64,000 nucleotides of DNA from Adiantum capillus-veneris. Lineage: Eukaryota > Streptophyta > Polypodiopsida > Polypodiales > Pteridaceae. A model generated the notes under the pieces. It ran no database searches. It saw only the letters and a list, made by a program, of their open reading frames with translations, and was not told the DNA's origin. A program made the translations under genes and the position numbers. Location: positions 133,478,682 through 133,542,681 of the forward strand of contig CM043967.1 in the NCBI GenBank assembly GCA_014529385.2, read 5' to 3'. Positions 8,598-19,690 of the stretch are shown here, piece after piece. Each line of letters begins with the position of its first letter. Position 1 is the stretch's first letter.

Positions 8598-10336
8598 GTG
8601 GGAAAAAGCAACCTTGGTGTGAGCGCAAGGCTGCCAAGGGGTGCGCCCGTAGAAAGGAGTAGAACTCGAGTGAAGAGAAGATCCTTCTCCAACACGGTTT
8701 GCAAGCGAAAGAAGAATCACAAGAACCTCAAGAACCTCAAGAAACCAAGACCCCCAAGAACCCAAGTTCCTCGTGAACTTAAGAACCCAAGACTCCCAAG
8801 AACCCAAGTTTCTCGTGAACTTAAGAACCCAAGACCACAAGACACCCACAAGAATCCACGACTTCAGTGGATGGTCATCACTCGAAGCGGAATGGATATT
8901 TCACTTGGAGGTGATGAGCATGAGAGAGGCGAAGAAGAATTTTCCCACCAGGAGGTTTTTCTTACCCTCCCCCTTTCCCATCTACGACATGGATTGTACT
9001 AACTTCTATGGAGGCTTTAGACCAGATGTTTCTGGAAAGGAAATTAGCACGCGAAGCAAGATATGCAGAAAGAATGGCAGAAATGGAACGCAGACACGCA
9101 GAAAAGCAGTAAGGAAGAAAGCCAAAGCAATACAAGAGCAGAGCGACCGACAAAACAAAGAGTTCTGGCGATTCTATTCTCATGTTCAGGCACAGATGCA
9201 AGAGATTTGGGAAAGGAGAGTCTCTTAGTCTCTTCTTCACCAAAGCATGACACACAAGATTTGCATGATTCTGAGAAGCATGATGATTTGAATGATGATG
9301 ATAAGCATGATGATTTGAATGATATTGATAAGCATGATGATTTGGATGACAATGACAAGCATGATGATTTGCATGATCACGATGTGATTTCTCACAAGCA
9401 CGATGAGTTGCATGAAGATGATGTGATTGTTCACAAGGACGATGAGTTAGTGGATGCTTTTCTAGCGAAGTTAACCTTGTTGTAGATTCGATCAGTCACG
9501 AAGCACCGATCTCGGCTTTCGAGTCAAGGTCCAAAGAACCCCCACAGGACGATTCGATCATTCAGGAAGAACCAATCTGGGCTCTCGAGCCTAGATCCAA
9601 AGAACCCTTACAGGAAGTATTATGTGTTCACATGATTGATACGTACGCATTGTTCGAGTGTTTTATTCGTGATCGTTTCTTGTATTTTAGTCAGCGTCTA
9701 TATGTGATCCCTTTTCCTAGGCATGACATATTGTACGTTGATCACGTTTCACTCATGAATGAGCACGAATATATGCGGATTTTTCATGAAAAGCTGAAAA
9801 GTATACATTCAAGGAAGTCACATGCCATGTCTCTTCCTTGGCATGACACAGTTGTAGAAAGAGCACATGAAAGTATGAGCACCAAGCATGGGCATTTCTG
9901 TTGTAAATTGCCACAGTTGATTGATTTAGATCAGAAGAGAAAGATTCGATCTCATTGTTTGCGTGTGTGTGGTGAACGGTTTGGCACTCCGTCTATTGGT
10001 TCATCGACATTGCATGCACAGTCTTTGAGGAAGACAATATTTTTTCCACTCACTTTACATGGAATAGGTATGTTCATGGTTTTGTGTTGGAAATGGTTTC
10101 AGGAATTTTCAGCCATGGAGATTCTTGAAGAAGAAAGAAGCATGACTCTCGACGAAGTTGAAGTATCGAAGGAGCCACAGAAGACTTTGTGTCGCTTTCA
10201 ACGCGGCCCAAAGAAGCAAGCTTTGCAGACCTTTACGAAGTTCAATTACCGCACGACCCACACATCAGAGTGGGCCGGCGAAGAGTCCCTTCCAGGATTT
10301 TGGATGCTATCGGCGATCTCCCTCGACGCCATATAG
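8598..10336 (+). pseudogene. Family-A protein (A2), frameshifted
   Basis: The whole family protein can be followed: MGKSNLGVSAR at 8598 in frame with MVITRSG at 8871; a one-base loss near 8943 (three C's where A3 has four); more shifts through the coiled-coil part; the HDD-repeat part open at 9063-9485; then the Cys/His/Trp half open at 9632-10336. Across 9480-9640 the sequence shows that the repeat half and the Cys/His half were once one reading frame (EPRSKEP... leading into ALFECFIR). The C-terminus has the same chromodomain-like tail. At least three frameshifts make this copy non-coding. Confidence 0.6.
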
Positions 10337-10371
10337 TTCGGTACCAGTACCTCACTTTGAAAAAGAGGGGA

Positions 10372-11507
10372 TGTCACGTGACACATCCAACCCTATGTGT
10401 CCGTGGACAAGCTACAACACGACAAGGGTTTAGTCAGTCCAATCAGTCTAGATTTAGAAGTGATCTGATACTTTTGTGAGTCTATTCGTAGACCGTGCAT
10501 GCCCAGTCACTTAGTGTAGATGTATATCCTTTGGTTGCACACAACATGATCATTAGTATTCCCATCAGAATCCATCAGATTCCATCAGATTCCATCAGGA
10601 GAATTTTCCAGTGCATTTAGCCTATTTTACCTATTTTTGACATTTTTCACTTATTATTTTTAAGTGACTTTTGTTGGAAAGTAGGTAGGGCAATTTTGCT
10701 AAGTTTGTATATAAGCAAACCTAGACTAGCACTAAATGGCAGAAGAGGCAACAGGAGCCAAGCTCAGCAGGCAACTTCTCAATAAGAACTGGGTGGATTT
10801 TCCCTCCAAGCAATACTCATCCCTCTAGCGTTTTCTTCACCAAGCACCTTCGCTAGCCCCTACATCAGCCTGGCGTTTTTCCCTCAGCATCATCGCCAGA
10901 ACCCCCATCAGATTGCGTTTTTGCAGAGCCTTTCCCTAGCGTCTTTATAGATTATAGCGTTTGCAGATTTGCAGCGTTTTCAGCCACAGCAGTGCAGTGT
11001 TTTTCAGCCATGAAGGACTTGCATATTCAGCCCTAAGAGTAGCAGATTCAGCCCGGAAAGACCCAACAGTTTTCAGCCTTAAGAACCTCACTTTTCAGCC
11101 CTAAACCTGCAGATTTTCAGCGACAAAGACCTACAAAAACAACCCCCAAAATCAGCATTTTTGGACTAGCAGCAAATTTCAGCCCATAGCGTTTTTGGAC
11201 AGCAGTAGCAAGATTGCAGATTTCAGCCCTTAGATTGTGCAATCATAAGTAGACCACTCTCGCCGACGAGAGTGGGGCCTTCGAAGGAGGGTTTTACAAC
11301 GTCTCTGGTGTCGTATCTCTCTTCTCTCTCTATCTCTCAGTCTCATACACTTGCACGCACAGTGTCCATTCACTTTGTTTGTGATCATAGCATTCTCTCA
11401 CTAAGAACGGAAGGCTCTACCTTCCATAAGAACAAAAGGAAACTTGAGCAAAGTTCAGAGCACTCATCTTGAGCAAAGCGCAAACATTCATTCCGTTGCA
11501 CCTAACA
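10372..11507 (+). repeat. 3' LTR of A2
   Basis: 1136 bp, closely similar to 7249-8357, preceded by a purine tract and followed by the target duplication CACTG. Small length differences come from the repeated GCGTTTT/TTTCAGCC leader region. Confidence 0.9.
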
Positions 11508-11959
11508 CACTGTCACCTCTGCCTGTTGGACAGAGTAAGGATCACTGGCGCATGATCAGAATAAATAGTCCCTGCCGAAATGCATACTGTACCACCCAAT
11601 TCACATAAGTGATCACCAGCATAGAAACGATCTATCCTGGATATATTCACTCCTCCTAATCTGTGGTCAGATCGGGAAAATGAGAGGCTATCTGAGGGCC
11701 GCAAAGCTCGCATGCCTGCATACATTTGCGATCCTCATAGCCATACATAGTCGTACCCCAAGCAGCCAACTCGACCCCATGTACAGTAGCATGGCTACCC
11801 CTAATCTTGTCTGAAGGGTCCTCAAGCATGTTGAAATCCCCCCAATGTACCACTGCTCTGCATGAGGTAGGGACTCCACCAAATGTGACCAAAACTCAGC
11901 CCGTGCACTCGCATGGTTGGGCACATAGTGATCTATCCACAACGCTTGATACAAAATCT
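11508..11959 (-). pseudogene. LINE endonuclease domain fragment
   Basis: Minus strand encodes pieces of an apurinic-type (exo/endo/phosphatase) endonuclease of a plant non-LTR retrotransposon. There is a GDFN-type motif (HWGDFNMLEDPSDK, near 11840), then SRIDRFYAG and the terminal SDHAPVIL (near 11530-11550). Frames change several times, so it is dead. The copia insertion at 11960 and the A2 insertion at 11507 cut it on both sides. Confidence 0.8.
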
Positions 11960-12223
11960 TGATGAGCGCGCGGCGGTGTGTGCAAGTGATAGAGCACGCG
12001 AAGATGTGCAAGCCTTGAGGCTTGAAGCGGAGGCACTGTGCTGCAGAAGGGAAGCGCTAGCAGAATGAAGAGGGAGAGAGAGAGAGCTCACGTTTTTGGG
12101 AAAAACTCAATAAGTGAGTTTTGGGTTTTCCCACTTTTATTATAAGTGACCTTTAAAAAATGTTGAACCTGGACAAAGTATAAAAATGTACAAAAAGGGG
12201 TTATTTAGGCCTTTAATCCAACA
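11960..12223 (-). repeat. 3' LTR of the copia element
   Basis: 264 bp, TGATGAG...CCAACA on the plus strand. It differs from the other LTR by about four substitutions and by a 14-bp loss in a hairpin-forming stretch (near 12160-12170). Confidence 0.95.
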
Positions 12224-12235
12224 ACCTCCCACTTA
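12224..12235 (-). other. Polypurine tract of the copia element
   Basis: Minus strand AAGTGGGAGGT immediately before the 3' LTR, the typical copia form. Confidence 0.85.
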
Positions 12236-12258
12236 AAGGCATAAATGACGTCTTTAAG

Positions 12259-15202
12259 TTAACCAACTCCCACCAGCTCTATGCAATGCTCATGTTGAGC
12301 CTTAGCAAGACTCTTGGTGAGAACATCTGCAGGGTTATCCTGTGTGTGAATCTTAGTCAAGGTGACTAGACCATCCTCCAATACCTGTTGTATGAAGTGG
12401 TATCGCACATCAATGTGCTTTGTCCGTGCATGAAACATGGCATTCTTGGCCAAATAGACAGCACTCTGGCTATCACATCCCAAGACAGGAGTACTAGCAG
12501 GCATACCAAGCTCTTTGACAAGTCTGCCCAACCATATGGCCTCTTTAGAAGCCTCAATGGCTGAAATATATTCAGTCTCAGTAGTACTCAATGCCACAAT
12601 TTTCTGCAGTCGTGAACACCAAGAGACAGCACCACCAGCAATAGCAAACACATAGCCACTAGTGGACTTTCTAGTATCCAAGTCACCTGCCATATCTGCA
12701 TCACAATAGCCCTGCAACTTCAGGTCACTTTTGCCATAGCATATACACCTAGATTGTGTACCTGACAAGTATCTCAGAATGCATTTCAGAGCTTCCCAAT
12801 GTGCTTTGCCGGGATTGGACATGTATCTACTAACAACTCCCACCGCATGGGCAATGTCAGGACGAGTGGCAACCATAGCATACATAAGAGAACCACAAGC
12901 TGATGCATAAGGGATTCCCTTCATAGCATTCACTGCCACGTCATCCTTTGGGCAATCGGCTTTGCTAAGTTTTGTGTGTGGAGGTAAAGGTACTCCAAGT
13001 GACTTAGCTTCAGCCATGTTAAACCTGTCAAGTACTTTAGCAATGTACTTTTCTTGAGATAAGAAGAGCAATTTCATCTTTCTATCTCTCTTGATTCTCA
13101 TGCCCAAGATGTGCTCAGCATCACCTAAATCCTTCATTGCAAAAGCTGAATTCAGGTGACGTTTAAAAGCATCAATGGTAGACTTATGCTTCCCAGCAAT
13201 CAACATATCATCTACATATAGCACAAGGATTATAGGACTTCCATCATTATCCTTCTTTGTATACAAACAATGGTATGAATGGCTGCGTTTAAAGCCTTGA
13301 GACAACATAAAAGTATCAAACTTTTTGTACCACTGACGTGATGACTGCCTCAAACCATACAATGCCCTTCTTAGTTTGCATACAAGTTCCTTTCTATCCG
13401 GAACTACAAAACCCTCAGGTTGCTTCATGTAGATATCTTCATCAATGTCACCATGAAGAAAAGCTGTTTTTACATCCATTTGATTCAATTCTAAGTCAAG
13501 CACTGCAGCGAGAGCAAAAAGGGCACGCAATGTCGTAAGCTTTACAACAGGAGAAAAGATCTCTTGAAAGTCAATCCCCTCTTTCTGTGCATACTCTTTG
13601 GCAACTAACCTTGCTTTATAGTTGGGCTTTCCATCAACACATTTGACCTTGTAAACCCATTTGTTAAGAAGAGCCTTTCTTCCTTTAGGCAATGGCACAA
13701 GATCCCAAGTATTGTTTGCATGCAAGGATTTCATTTCCTCTTGCATTGCAAGCTCCCACTTACTGCTTGACTCACATGTCTTTGCCTCTTTATACGTAAG
13801 AGGCTCTCCCTCATCTGTCAACATAACATGATGCAAAGAGGGGTCAAAGCGTTGTATCAACCTTCTGACATGAGTAGACCTGCGTACCCAATGATCTACA
13901 TTCTCAGGCACAGGTTCTACATCAGGAGGCAACTCATTTTCAGCATGCTCATGCTGTTGAAAATCATTTTCAGCCATGACAGGTGGCTGTCCATCCTCAT
14001 TTGGAGCATCTAAATCATGTCCTACCTCTTCTGGCTCAAGGTTAACCGGCTGATTATCAATTTCAGCTTGCGGTAATGCATCCTGAGGCTCTTTTTCAAC
14101 ATCAATAGGTGGCAAGAGAGGCTGAAATTTGACCGATTTCTTGTCAATTTCATAAGATGTAGCATTTTTCAGCAATTTAGCCTCATTGAACACTACATCT
14201 CGGCAAGGTACAACCCTCTTAAACTGAGGCAACCATATCCCGTAGCCCATTTCATCCTCTTCCCCATAACCTAGGAAGAGTCCTTGGATGGACTTGGCAT
14301 CTAGCTTTGTCCTCAAGTCATTACGAACATGGACAAAAGCCTCGCAGCCAAACACTCTCAAATGATCATAAGAGGCAGGTTTGCCAGACCAAACCTCCTT
14401 TGGAATGTCATTTTTCAGCGTACTGTTAGGAGAGCGATTGCATACATGAAGTGCAGTTTTCAAAGCCTCTTCCCAAAACCCATGAGGGAGATTAGTCATG
14501 GACAACATGCAACGCACTCTCTCACATAAAGTACGGTTATACCTTTCAGCCACACCATTAGAAGATGGATTATAAGGGGCTGTCAACTCCCTTTTAATCC
14601 CATATTCTTCGCAATAACGCTGAAATTCAGCAAACGTGTACTCCCCCCCATTGTTAGATCTTAGACATTTAAGCTGACTACCCTTTTGCGTGGTCACAAA
14701 AGCATGAAACCTCTTAAATGCATTAAATGTCTCACTCTTATTCTTTAACAAATATGCCCAGCCTTTCCTAGTGCAATCATCAATGAATGTAACAAAGTAT
14801 GATGCACCACCAAAAGACTTAACAGGCATTGAACATACATCGGAGTGAATTAAATCAAGAGCATTAGCTTTGCGCGAGACACCAGAATAATAAGAAGACT
14901 TCTTTTGTTTACCATACAAACAGTCATTACAAAAATCTAACTTGGTGCCCTTTACATCAACCCTCTTCAAAGAGGAGAGCACATCAAGTCCCTTCTGGCT
15001 CATATGGCCAAGTCTTTTGTGCCACAACTCCAAATGAGAAGGAACTTTGGCCACTGCAAGAAACTTGCCATGTAAATAGTACAATGTACCACTCTTGCAT
15101 CCCTTGACAATGAGCATGGATCCCTTAAGCAACTTCCATGAACCCCCAGCAAAAATGGTTGTATAACCCCGTGCATCCATCTGGCCAACAGACAATAGAC
15201 TC
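12259..15202 (-). CDS. Copia pol: integrase, reverse transcriptase, RNase H
   Basis: Long uninterrupted frame downstream of the hAT insertion. In order: GAG-pre-integrase zinc-binding segment (LWHKRLGHMSQKGL near 15010); integrase core with IHSDVC and FIDDCTRKGW (near 14850-14770) and a later NGVAERYNRT (near 14560); RT with DVKTAFLHGDIDEDIY (near 13470) and the catalytic YVDD (13207-13218); RNase H with CDADMAGD (near 12690) and TETEYISA (near 12575); an end at a TGA/TAA-type stop at 12259-12261. All the residues I can check are present, so this part looks functional. Joined to 18413-19359 it gives 1297 codons. Apparent coding upstream of 15202 is hAT end sequence, not part of the protein. 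Confidence 0.95.
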
Positions 15203-15210
15203 TTCTTGAT

Positions 15211-15310
15211 CATAGTTACATGGGACGGCGGGTCGGGGTCGGGAACGGGGTCGGGACGGCAAAAGTCAGGAAACGGGGACGGGGGTCGGAACGGCAAAAA
15301 AAAAAAGAGA
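15211..15310 (+). repeat. hAT left TIR and subterminal repeats
   Basis: TIR at 15211-15228, then repeated forms of GGGACGG, GGGTCGG and GGAACGG up to about 15300, ending in a poly-A run. Repeated TIR-like words near hAT ends are usual transposase-binding sites. Confidence 0.8.
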
Positions 15311-15778
15311 GTTTTTTTGGCATTTTTTGACCTACACACATGCCACACACATAGAGCATCACTTTGACCATAAATTTACACTAAATAGACCAAAGAACAC
15401 GAGTCATATAGGCTGAAATGTGCTAATAAAACATCGATGATCGATGGATACAAAATGAGAAGTGCATGCCACAAGGCCTCAAGAGTCAAAAAGCCTAAAG
15501 GACTTAGGACAAGCCTGAGGCCTCAAGGATAACAAAAAGTAGAAAGGGCTATGTAGTAGGTAGAGTCGTAGACTCAAGAGTCTAGACTCGAGAGTCGAGT
15601 GATCAATGATCATCAAACTCAAGAAGTGCTCGCTTGTTGAATCTCCACATCGTCGTCGTAGTCGAGGTCGTCAGCAACGTATGGGCTCCGGCTCGGGAGG
15701 CTCGCATTGAGGCTCGAAATCCTCCTCTAGCTCCTCCAAAAGAGTATCGGCCATAGATGGATTCTCTTGTGCCATCTC

Positions 15779-17842
15779 TCACTCAGTGAAAGGATCTGCC
15801 TTGTGTGTGACGCTCTTGGCAAGCATGCGCAAGTTAGCGCTCACAAACACCAAATCATTGGCCCTCTGAACGCCAAGGCGATTCCTCTTCTTAGAGGCAA
15901 TGTGGCTGTACACACTCCATAGTTGCTCCAAGCAACTAGTGGTACATGCTTGGCTAAGGACACGAACAGCCAAGCGCTGCAAATGTGGGCCATCTCCTCC
16001 ATAGTCTTCCCACCACAAAACCGAGCCAATCTTGTTGCGATCAAGCTGTGCATCTACACATCCATAGGAGCCCTTCTTTTGCCTGTAGTTGAGTAGCTCG
16101 TCTCTAATCTTGCGCCTAATGTCACTGCTAGGCTCAAGGCGCTCCAATGCAAGCCGCCATCCTTTGCTCACCTCCTTGTCGGTCTCTTGACGCCTTCCTT
16201 GAAACTCAGGGTCAAGCACATAAGCTGCCGCATGAAGTGGAGAGTAGTATCCATTCCACCTCAACTCACACAAGCCATGAATCTCCGCATACTGAACAGG
16301 GTCAGGCACAAGCTTCTCAAGTGCCTCTATCATCCGATCCATGGCTTCGTAGACTTTGCCAATGCATGGCTGCAAGCCATCCACCACTCGAAGTAGGTGT
16401 AGAATAGGCTTGACCATGGCGTCAAGAGTCTTCACCTCCTCCCACCAAGCTGCGTCGTCGGCCCATTCTCGGCATTTCAATCCTACTGCTGATGTAGACT
16501 CCGGCATGGCCTGGAACTCATCACTGAGAAAGAGGCCCCTTAAGGCTCCGCCACATGTAGACAAGCGGCCTAGCATAAGCCAATTGAATGCAAATCTTGT
16601 CTCTGAATATTTGAGCAAAGACAAGTGGCTCCTCTTTGAGAATTCATGGCGCACTTTTTGATGGTTGAGCACAAAGGAGACAATTCGAGAGGCGTCACCA
16701 ATGGTGGGTGAAATCCATGACAAGCTCCCTATGTCCTTGAGGAGGTTATTGAGGCAATGCGCCATGCAAAATGTGACATGGATGCTGGGATACATGCCCT
16801 CAATGATAGCTCCGGCTGCCCTATTTGACGCCTCTCCATCTGCAACCATACAAAGGACATTCTCCGGGCCGGTGATCTCTATGGTGCTTGTCCACTCCGC
16901 AGCAAGCATCTCGGCGGCCTTGCCACTATCGGATGCATCATGTGACTCCACAAAGTACATCTCCCCCCGAGAGTAGGCCACCACCCCGTGGATGGACCGC
17001 TTGGGGGTGTCGCTCCATCCATCTACAAGAAGAGAGACGCCATTGGTCTCCCACAAATCCTTTGTTGCTTGGGCCGCTTGCTCCACGGCAAGCTTCTCTT
17101 TGTCAAGGAGGGTGGTGTGAAGCCTCTCCGATGAAGGTGGCACATAAGAGGAGCCATATTCCCCTATTTTCGTAACCATGGTTCGAAAGTATAGAGACCT
17201 ATCCACACAAAATAGAGCATGTTGCGTTAGTATGGAGAGTCGAGAAATTATAACCCATTATGAATACAAAATGGAAGATTGCAATGTGCATATGCCAAGG
17301 GAAACTCACCGCGAAGCATGGAAGGCAATGTGGTCGTGGAAGAAGAATCGGGCAACCGACCTATCTACCTCTTCCTTCAATTTAGGATTCCAATTTTCGT
17401 TGAGAGTGGTTTGGCGATGCGGAAGGGAAGAGGACGGTGTAGATCCATGGCTCTTGAAGGTTCGAGAGATGTCGTCAAGGTTGGCTTCCCTTTGCTCTCG
17501 CGGTGTCGCCGTGGCGGAGGGATCAACGGCAACAAAACGGCCCCTCTTGGCCGCTTCCGCAACCTCATACACCGTGAGTTTCTCAAGAAGATCCAACCTC
17601 TTCTCGGGAGCTACATGAGGGCAAAACTTCACCTCGTGACCGGGTTCATGAAGAAGATGGGCTCGCACTTTGTTTGAACCACCCGATCTCTTGTATGGAC
17701 ATAGCTTGCACGTCCATGGTCTTGCACCGCCACCTTTGCCACGCGAGCTAAAGTCGACTTCATCCCACCACGACCACGTTTGCACGGCAGGCCTCCTTCG
17801 AGAAGAAGCGGCTTGAGAAGTGGAGTTGGCTTGAGATGACAT
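15779..17842 (-). CDS. hAT transposase with BED zinc finger (two exons)
   Basis: Exon 1 is 17842-17310 and exon 2 is 17198-15779. The 111-bp intron (17309-17199) has a GTGAGT donor and a TAG acceptor and restores the frame exactly (HAS-R-SLYF), giving 650 aa. Domains: BED-type finger near residues 40-75 (WTCKLCPYKR then HLLHEPGH); DUF659-like start of the RNase-H-fold core (FHASRSLYF, TTLLDKEK); first catalytic Asp in LLVDGWSD; second Asp in MVADGEASNRAAG; CMAHCLNNLLKDI; and the C-terminal hAT dimerisation block (WWEDYGG, LAVRVLSQ, SCLEQLW, KKRNRLGVQRANDLVFVSANLR). The start is the first ATG of exon 1. After the TGA at 15779 the frame stays open for 35 more codons (to 15671) with an acidic tail, so that stop may be a recent mutation. 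Confidence 0.93.
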
Positions 17843-17964
17843 GATGGTGGAGAGACTCGAGAGAGTAGAGCTTAGAAGTTAGAAGGGTTAGAGGAGAGCT
17901 TGTGTGGAGAGAGAGTAAAGGAGAGCTTCAAAGTGGGTAGAAGAGGGAGAGGAGAGCTTCAAAG

Positions 17965-18110
17965 TTCAAACTTGAGCCTTGAGCTTGAGGGAAATGGAAT
18001 GAGCTTGAGCCTTGAGCTTGAGCCTTGAGCTTGAGGGAAATGGAATGAGCTTGAGCCTTGAGCTTGAGCCTTGAGCTTGAGGGAAATGGAATGAGCATTG
18101 AGCATTGAGA
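17965..18110. repeat. Tandem repeat in hAT 5' region
   Basis: Interspersed copies of 'gcttgagccttga' and 'gggaaatggaatgagc' repeat three times upstream of the transposase start. This is a minisatellite-like expansion inside the transposon; it may affect promoter spacing. Confidence 0.7.
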
Positions 18111-18219
18111 CTATGAGTATTAAGAGGCCCGAGGGAGCCTTTTATAGCATCCCAAGGGCCAAGGCTTAAAAAATATGGCAGTTGGGGCTGCACAGAGCCG
18201 TTGCAAACGGTCACTTTTT

Positions 18220-18412
18220 TGAATCCGACCCCGGCCGACCCCTGTCGTCTCCGTCCGGTCCGTCCGGCCCCGGCCGTCCCCGGTCCGTCCCCCCTGCGAC
18301 CCGCCCGTCCGGCCCGTTTTCCGTCCGTCCCTCGGCGTTCCCAGCCGTTCCCAGCCCGGTTACGGCCGTTCCCCGGCCCTAGGGCCCGTCCCCCCCGTCC
18401 CCTGTAACTATG
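18220..18412 (-). repeat. hAT right TIR and GC-rich subterminal repeats
   Basis: About 190 bp that is extremely C/G-rich with repeated CCGTCC, CCGTTCC and CGGCC words, ending in the TIR (18395-18412). It is much more GC-rich than any other part of the window. Confidence 0.85.
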
Positions 18413-19359
18413 TTCTTGATGCCTGGTACATACCTTACATCTTTAAGCATAAACTCTTGGCCATTGTTTAATGCCAAGCGCAGAGTGCCCATTCCTTCAA
18501 TGTCACAAGCATGGTTATCCCCAAGGTAAACCTTGCCATACTTGCCTGCATGATAAGAAGCAAAACATTCCACAGATGGAGTCACATGAAATGAGGCACC
18601 CGAATCTACTATCCAAGACTGTGTAAGGCCATCATTTGCACTTAGCAATGCATCAATGACATCTCTACGTGAGATAAGCATGTCTTGTGCATTTGCTACA
18701 AAAAAATCTGAGGGGCATGAAGCTGCAACCAAGATCTCCTCACTGTTGGATAACTTTGTGATAACCACACTAGAGGATACATTGATAGTCTCCGAATCCT
18801 TGGAGAAGGTACCTGCTGATTTTTCCCCTTTCTTATCCTCTGTCTTCTTCTTCTCTTGTGATTCCTTCTTTCTTTCCTGCTCTTTCTTGAAATACCTGCA
18901 ATCTGGCTTCTTATGGCCTTTTCTGCCACACTGATAACAAGTCACATCCTTATCCCTAGACTTGCTTTTGCTCCTGTTTTGAGTCTTGGTACCTGTATTT
19001 TGCTTCTGACTTCTGTCTCTCGCATTGTAAGCAGAACTGCCACCTTCCCCACCACTAGACTTGCGTCTAATTTCCTCATTTAAGATGGAGCCTCGCACTC
19101 CATCATATGTGAGGTTGGGGCTATTACTCAAAGAAACCACAAGCGTTTCCCAAGAGTCTGGCAAAGTCATCAACAAAAATATGGCTTTCAACTTGTCATC
19201 AAAAGGTTGAAGCCCAGTATCTTGTAGCTGACTCATAACACTGGTGAAAGCACTTAAGTGCTCAGAAGCCGACTTGGCTTCGTCAAGCATCATGTTCACC
19301 AGTTTGCGCATCAAATGCACCTGGTTCACAGGGGTGGCATTCTCATAATTGGCCTTCAA
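18413..19359 (-). CDS. Copia gag (N-terminally truncated) and protease
   Basis: Runs in frame into the pol segment once the hAT is removed. It begins within the UBN2-type gag (the region with MRKLVNMMLDEAKSASEHLS), followed by a Lys-rich stretch, a CCHC zinc knuckle CYQCGRKGHKKPDC (about 18955-18915), and the protease active site WIVDSGAS (near 18605) with the usual downstream DVRYVPGI just at the hAT insertion point. The first about 90-100 residues of a normal copia gag are not found; only a start-like MAGQQAKGFSRIKFPL survives in another position at 19647. No AUG opens this frame at 19359. Confidence 0.85.
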
Positions 19360-19675
19360 CTTAGGGTGTCACCTTAGGGTGATTAGGGTTTCCAAAACAG
19401 CCTAAAACAGGTTGAAATTAGGTCAAAACAGGTAAAAACCAGAAAATTACAGGTCAAAAACAGCAAAACGCAGGTGTTCTAAATCGATTCCCGTGAATGC
19501 CCCTTGCTTTTCCCACTCAAAATAGGTCCATTTGATGCAAATTGATGTGCCAAAACAGTAAATTTGCAGAAAATTCAGAATTGGACTGCTTCGCGATGAA
19601 AGCGGAAATTTGATGCGAGAGAAGCCTTTCGCCTGCTGTCCAGCCACCTGTGCAAAACTTCTGAAACCCTAATCT
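19360..19675 (-). other. Copia leader with displaced gag start
   Basis: Between PBS and gag. A 66-codon frame at 19647-19447 starts MAGQQAKGFSRIKFPL, which looks like the true N-terminus of a copia gag, but it is then unrelated to gag and ends. A deletion or rearrangement has removed the middle. Short direct repeats ('cttagggtg') lie at 19360-19385, where the sequence joins the surviving gag. Confidence 0.5.
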
Positions 19676-19688
19676 GGCTCTGATACCA
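19676..19688 (-). other. Primer-binding site of the copia element
   Basis: Minus strand TGGTATCAGAGCC, complementary to initiator tRNA-Met, two bases inside the 5' LTR. Confidence 0.95.
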
Positions 19689-19690
19689 GT

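Larger units (their letters stand above)
7249..11507 (+). mobile_element. Non-autonomous LTR retrotransposon A2 (family A), complete
   Basis: Full-length copy on the plus strand, 4.26 kb. LTRs are 7249-8357 and 10372-11507, starting TGTCACGTGACA and ending CATAACA/CCTAACA. The PBS is at 8359-8370, and a PPT-like purine run ends at 10371. Target duplication is CACCG (7244-7248) versus CACTG (11508-11512), one C/T difference. It is inserted in a LINE: the LINE reading continues from 11508 to 7248 on the minus strand. Internally it has the same family-specific ORF as A1 with frameshifts, and no retroviral enzymes. Confidence 0.92.
15211..18412 (-). mobile_element. hAT DNA transposon inserted in copia pol
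   Basis: 3202 bp with terminal inverted repeats CATAGTTACATGGGACGG (left) and CATAGTTACAGGGGACGG (right, reverse complement), one mismatch in 18. The 8-bp target duplication TTCTTGAT is exact (15203-15210, 18413-18420), as hAT elements make. Both subterminal regions are GC-rich with many GGGACGG/CCGTCCC copies. It encodes a two-exon BED/hAT transposase on the minus strand. Because the host element is itself young (few LTR differences), this insertion is younger still. Confidence 0.96.

Noticed and set aside
15211-15348. N-terminal extension of the copia pol frame into hAT sequence
   Set aside because: The open frame continues past the insertion junction, but that part is the hAT terminal region and has no copia homology.
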